Shown: in pieces, positions 22,672 to 24,869 of the stretch
How the letters are laid out: each line of letters starts with the position of its first letter
Numbering within the stretch: the first letter of the stretch is position 1
NCBI GenBank assembly: GCA_023411405.1
Contig: JAEYOU010000062.1
Span: 1-24,869, forward strand
Source: Pseudomonadota bacterium
GTDB taxonomy: Bacteria > Myxococcota > Myxococcia > Myxococcales > Anaeromyxobacteraceae
Direction of reading: 5' to 3'
DNA: 24,869 bases
The notes under the pieces: model-generated
What the model saw: the letters and a program-made list of their open reading frames with translations, nothing else
Told to the model about the DNA's origin: nothing
Database searches by the model: none
Position numbers and translations under genes: made by a program

Positions 22672-24869
22672 GTGTTCCAGAAGGTGCTCATCGCGAACCG
22701 CGGCGCCATCGCGTGCCGCATCCTGCGGACCCTCCGGCGCATGGGCGTCGGGGCGGTGGCGGTGTACTCCGAGGCCGACCGGCACGCGCCGCACGTCGTC
22801 CAGGCCGACGAGGCGTTCCCGATCGGCCCCGCCCCCGCCCAGGAGAGCTACCTCCGCCCGGAGCGGATCCTCGAGGCCGCCCGCCGCGCCGGCGCGCAGG
22901 CGATCCACCCGGGGTACGGGTTCCTCTCCGAGAACGCCGCGTTCGCCGAGGCCTGCGAGGCGGCGGGGCTGGCGTTCGTGGGTCCCACGCCCGCGCAGCT
23001 CCGCGACTTCGGCCTGAAGCACACCGCCCGCGCGCTCGCGGCGGCGAGCGGACTCCCGCTCCTCCCCGGGACCGGCCTGCTGTCCGACGTGGACGAGGCG
23101 CGCGCCGAGGCGGCGCGGATCGGCTACCCGGTGATGCTGAAGAGCACCGCCGGTGGGGGCGGGATCGGCATGCAGGTCTGCCGGACCGAGGCGGAGCTCG
23201 CGCAGGCGCTCCGGTCGGTGGAGCGGCTCGCGCGCAGCGCCTTCGGGCAGGGGGGCGTCTTCCTGGAGAAGTACGTCGAGCGGGCGCGCCACCTCGAGGT
23301 GCAGCTCTTCGGCGACGGCGCCGGGGAGGTGGTCGCCCTCGGGGAGCGCGACTGCTCCGTGCAGCGGCGCAACCAGAAGGTCGTCGAGGAGACCCCGGCG
23401 CCTGGGCTCTCCCCGGCGGTCCGGGCCCGCCTGCTCGCCGGCGCGGCGCGGCTCGGCGCGGCGGTCCGGTACCGATCCGCCGGGACGGTCGAGTTCGTCG
23501 CCGACGCCGACGGCGGGGAGGTGTATTTCCTCGAGGTGAATACGCGGCTCCAGGTCGAGCACGGGGTCACGGAGGCGGTGACGGGGATCGATCTCGTCGA
23601 GTGGATGGTCCGCCTCGCCGCCGGCGAGCCGATCCCGCTGGACGCTGCGCGGCGCGCTCCCCGCGGCCACGCCATCCAGGCCCGCCTCTACGCCGAGGAC
23701 GCCGGCCGTGGCTTCCAGCCCTCGAGCGGCCTGCTCACGGAGGTCCGGCTCCCGGAGGACGTGCGGGTGGACGCCTGGATCGAGACCGGCACCGAGGTCC
23801 CCGCCTGGTACGACCCCATGCTCGCGAAGGTCATCGCCCACGGCGCGACGCGGGAGGAGGCCCGGGCGCGCCTCGCCGCGGCGCTCGGCGAGACGCAGCT
23901 CCACGGGATCGAGACCAACCTGCCGTACCTGCGCCACGTGCTCGATCACGAGGTCTTCCGCGAGGGGAGGCAGACCACCCGCTGGCTCGCGGGGCTCGCG
24001 TGGCGCCCGCTCGCGGTGGAGGTGGTGCAGCCCGGCACCCACACGACCGTGCAGGACTGGCCGGGGCGCGTCGGCCACTGGGACGTCGGGGTGCCACCCT
24101 CCGGGCCGATGGACGCGCTGGCGTTCCGGATCGTGAACCGGATCGTCGGGAACGCGGAGGGCGCGGCGGGCCTCGAGCTCACCGTGACCGGGCCCACCCT
24201 CGCGTTCCACGCCGACGCGGTCGTCGCGCTCGGCGGCGCCCGCATGAAGGGGGATCTCGACGGCGCGCCGGTGCCCTGGTGGACGCCGGTCGCGGTCCGG
24301 GCCGGGTCGGTCCTCCGGCTGCGCGGGATCGAGGGGGCGGGCCAGCGCGCCTACCTGGCCGTCCGGGGCGGCCTGGACGTCCCCGCCTACATGGGGAGCC
24401 GATCGACGTTCACGCTGGGGCAGTTCGGCGGGCACGGCGGGCGGGCCCTCCGGGTGGGCGACGTGCTGCGCCTGCACCAGGCGGGCGCGGATCTCGACGG
24501 CTGCCGCGCCCCCGATCCGGCGCTCGTCCCGAGCTACTCCCACGCCTGGGAGCTCGACGTCACCTACGGCCCGCACGGCGCGCCGGACTTCTTCACCGAC
24601 GAGGGCGTCCGCGAGCTCCTCGCCGCCGAGTGGGAGGTGCACTACAACTCGAGCCGCACCGGCGTGCGGCTCATCGGCCCGGCGCCGCGCTGGGCGCGCG
24701 CCGACGGCGGCGAGGCGGGCCTCCACCCCTCGAACCTCCACGACAACGCCTACGCGATCGGCACGCTCGACTTCACGGGCGACATGCCGATCCTCCTCGG
24801 CCCCGACGGCCCGAGCCTGGGCGGGTTCGTGTGCCCGGCCACGGTGATCCGCGCCGATCTGTGGAAGGT
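22672..24869 (+). CDS. Urea/guanidine carboxylase, biotin-dependent (3' end outside window)
   Basis: At least 732 codons of a large biotin-dependent carboxylase, open at the window edge; family members run to about 1,200 residues. A biotin carboxylase domain occupies residues about 1-445: [31 protein letters not shown], the ATP-grasp loop [29 protein letters not shown], and [14 protein letters not shown]. Next comes a KipA-like carboxyltransferase domain ([51 protein letters not shown]). The biotin-carrier domain should follow outside. The GTG start gives the standard [10 protein letters not shown] opening and has AAGGG upstream. Urea and guanidine carboxylases differ at an Asn/Asp position in the carboxyltransferase, which lies beyond this window, so the substrate cannot be fixed from here. 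Confidence 0.92.
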   Translation, partial: MFQKVLIANRGAIACRILRTLRRMGVGAVAVYSEADRHAPHVVQADEAFPIGPAPAQESYLRPERILEAARRAGAQAIHPGYGFLSENAAFAEACEAAGLAFVGPTPAQLRDFGLKHTARALAAASGLPLLPGTGLLSDVDEARAEAARIGYPVMLKSTAGGGGIGMQVCRTEAELAQALRSVERLARSAFGQGGVFLEKYVERARHLEVQLFGDGAGEVVALGERDCSVQRRNQKVVEETPAPGLSPAVRARLLAGAARLGAAVRYRSAGTVEFVADADGGEVYFLEVNTRLQVEHGVTEAVTGIDLVEWMVRLAAGEPIPLDAARRAPRGHAIQARLYAEDAGRGFQPSSGLLTEVRLPEDVRVDAWIETGTEVPAWYDPMLAKVIAHGATREEARARLAAALGETQLHGIETNLPYLRHVLDHEVFREGRQTTRWLAGLAWRPLAVEVVQPGTHTTVQDWPGRVGHWDVGVPPSGPMDALAFRIVNRIVGNAEGAAGLELTVTGPTLAFHADAVVALGGARMKGDLDGAPVPWWTPVAVRAGSVLRLRGIEGAGQRAYLAVRGGLDVPAYMGSRSTFTLGQFGGHGGRALRVGDVLRLHQAGADLDGCRAPDPALVPSYSHAWELDVTYGPHGAPDFFTDEGVRELLAAEWEVHYNSSRTGVRLIGPAPRWARADGGEAGLHPSNLHDNAYAIGTLDFTGDMPILLGPDGPSLGGFVCPATVIRADLWK

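Overview
The window is very GC-rich, with codons ending mostly in G or C. Its gene content points to a myxobacterium-like deltaproteobacterium, most plausibly Anaeromyxobacter or a close relative. That assignment is inferred from composition and the style of the proteins, not from a marker gene. No rRNA, tRNA or CRISPR array was seen.

Layout. (1) 1-2.8 kb: an internally deleted IS1182-type transposase, a REP-like palindrome, then terC and a soluble transhydrogenase gene (sthA), all on the minus strand. (2) 2.9-6.3 kb: a tight plus-strand operon of diaminopimelate (DAP) and lysine type genes: a dapF homologue, dapL and a lysA homologue. Both catalytic cysteines of DapF are serine here, and a REP-like hairpin at the dapL-lysA junction contains the lysA ribosome binding site. 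(3) 6.4-9.3 kb: arsR-yceI with a palindromic operator over the arsR start codon, a hotdog thioesterase, and a GH5 lipoprotein glycosidase. (4) 9.4-11.2 kb: a mobile-element scar with a decayed radC, an intact radC and remnants of two tyrosine recombinases. (5) 11.1-18.1 kb: stress and ion-homeostasis genes: a tandem UspA protein, a P-type ATPase pseudogene with two large deletions, an operon of two DUF1538 membrane proteins plus a small PII-like protein, and a convergent CPA2 cation/proton antiporter. (6) 18.3-24.9 kb: a divergent nitrogen-assimilation locus. The minus strand carries a substrate-binding protein, permease and ATPase. The plus strand carries two DUF1989 'urea carboxylase-associated' proteins and a urea/guanidine carboxylase that runs off the window end.

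How the parts work together. The last block is a coherent pathway: import of a small nitrogen compound, then carboxylation and deimination toward allophanate. Related loci are now understood to use guanidine rather than urea. The PII-DUF1538-DUF1538 operon looks like a PII-controlled two-subunit membrane transporter. The most unusual points are the Cys-to-Ser DapF and its variant decarboxylase partner, the REP hairpin that forms both the dapL C-terminus and the lysA ribosome binding site, and the cluster of internally deleted genes between 9.4 and 14.1 kb.
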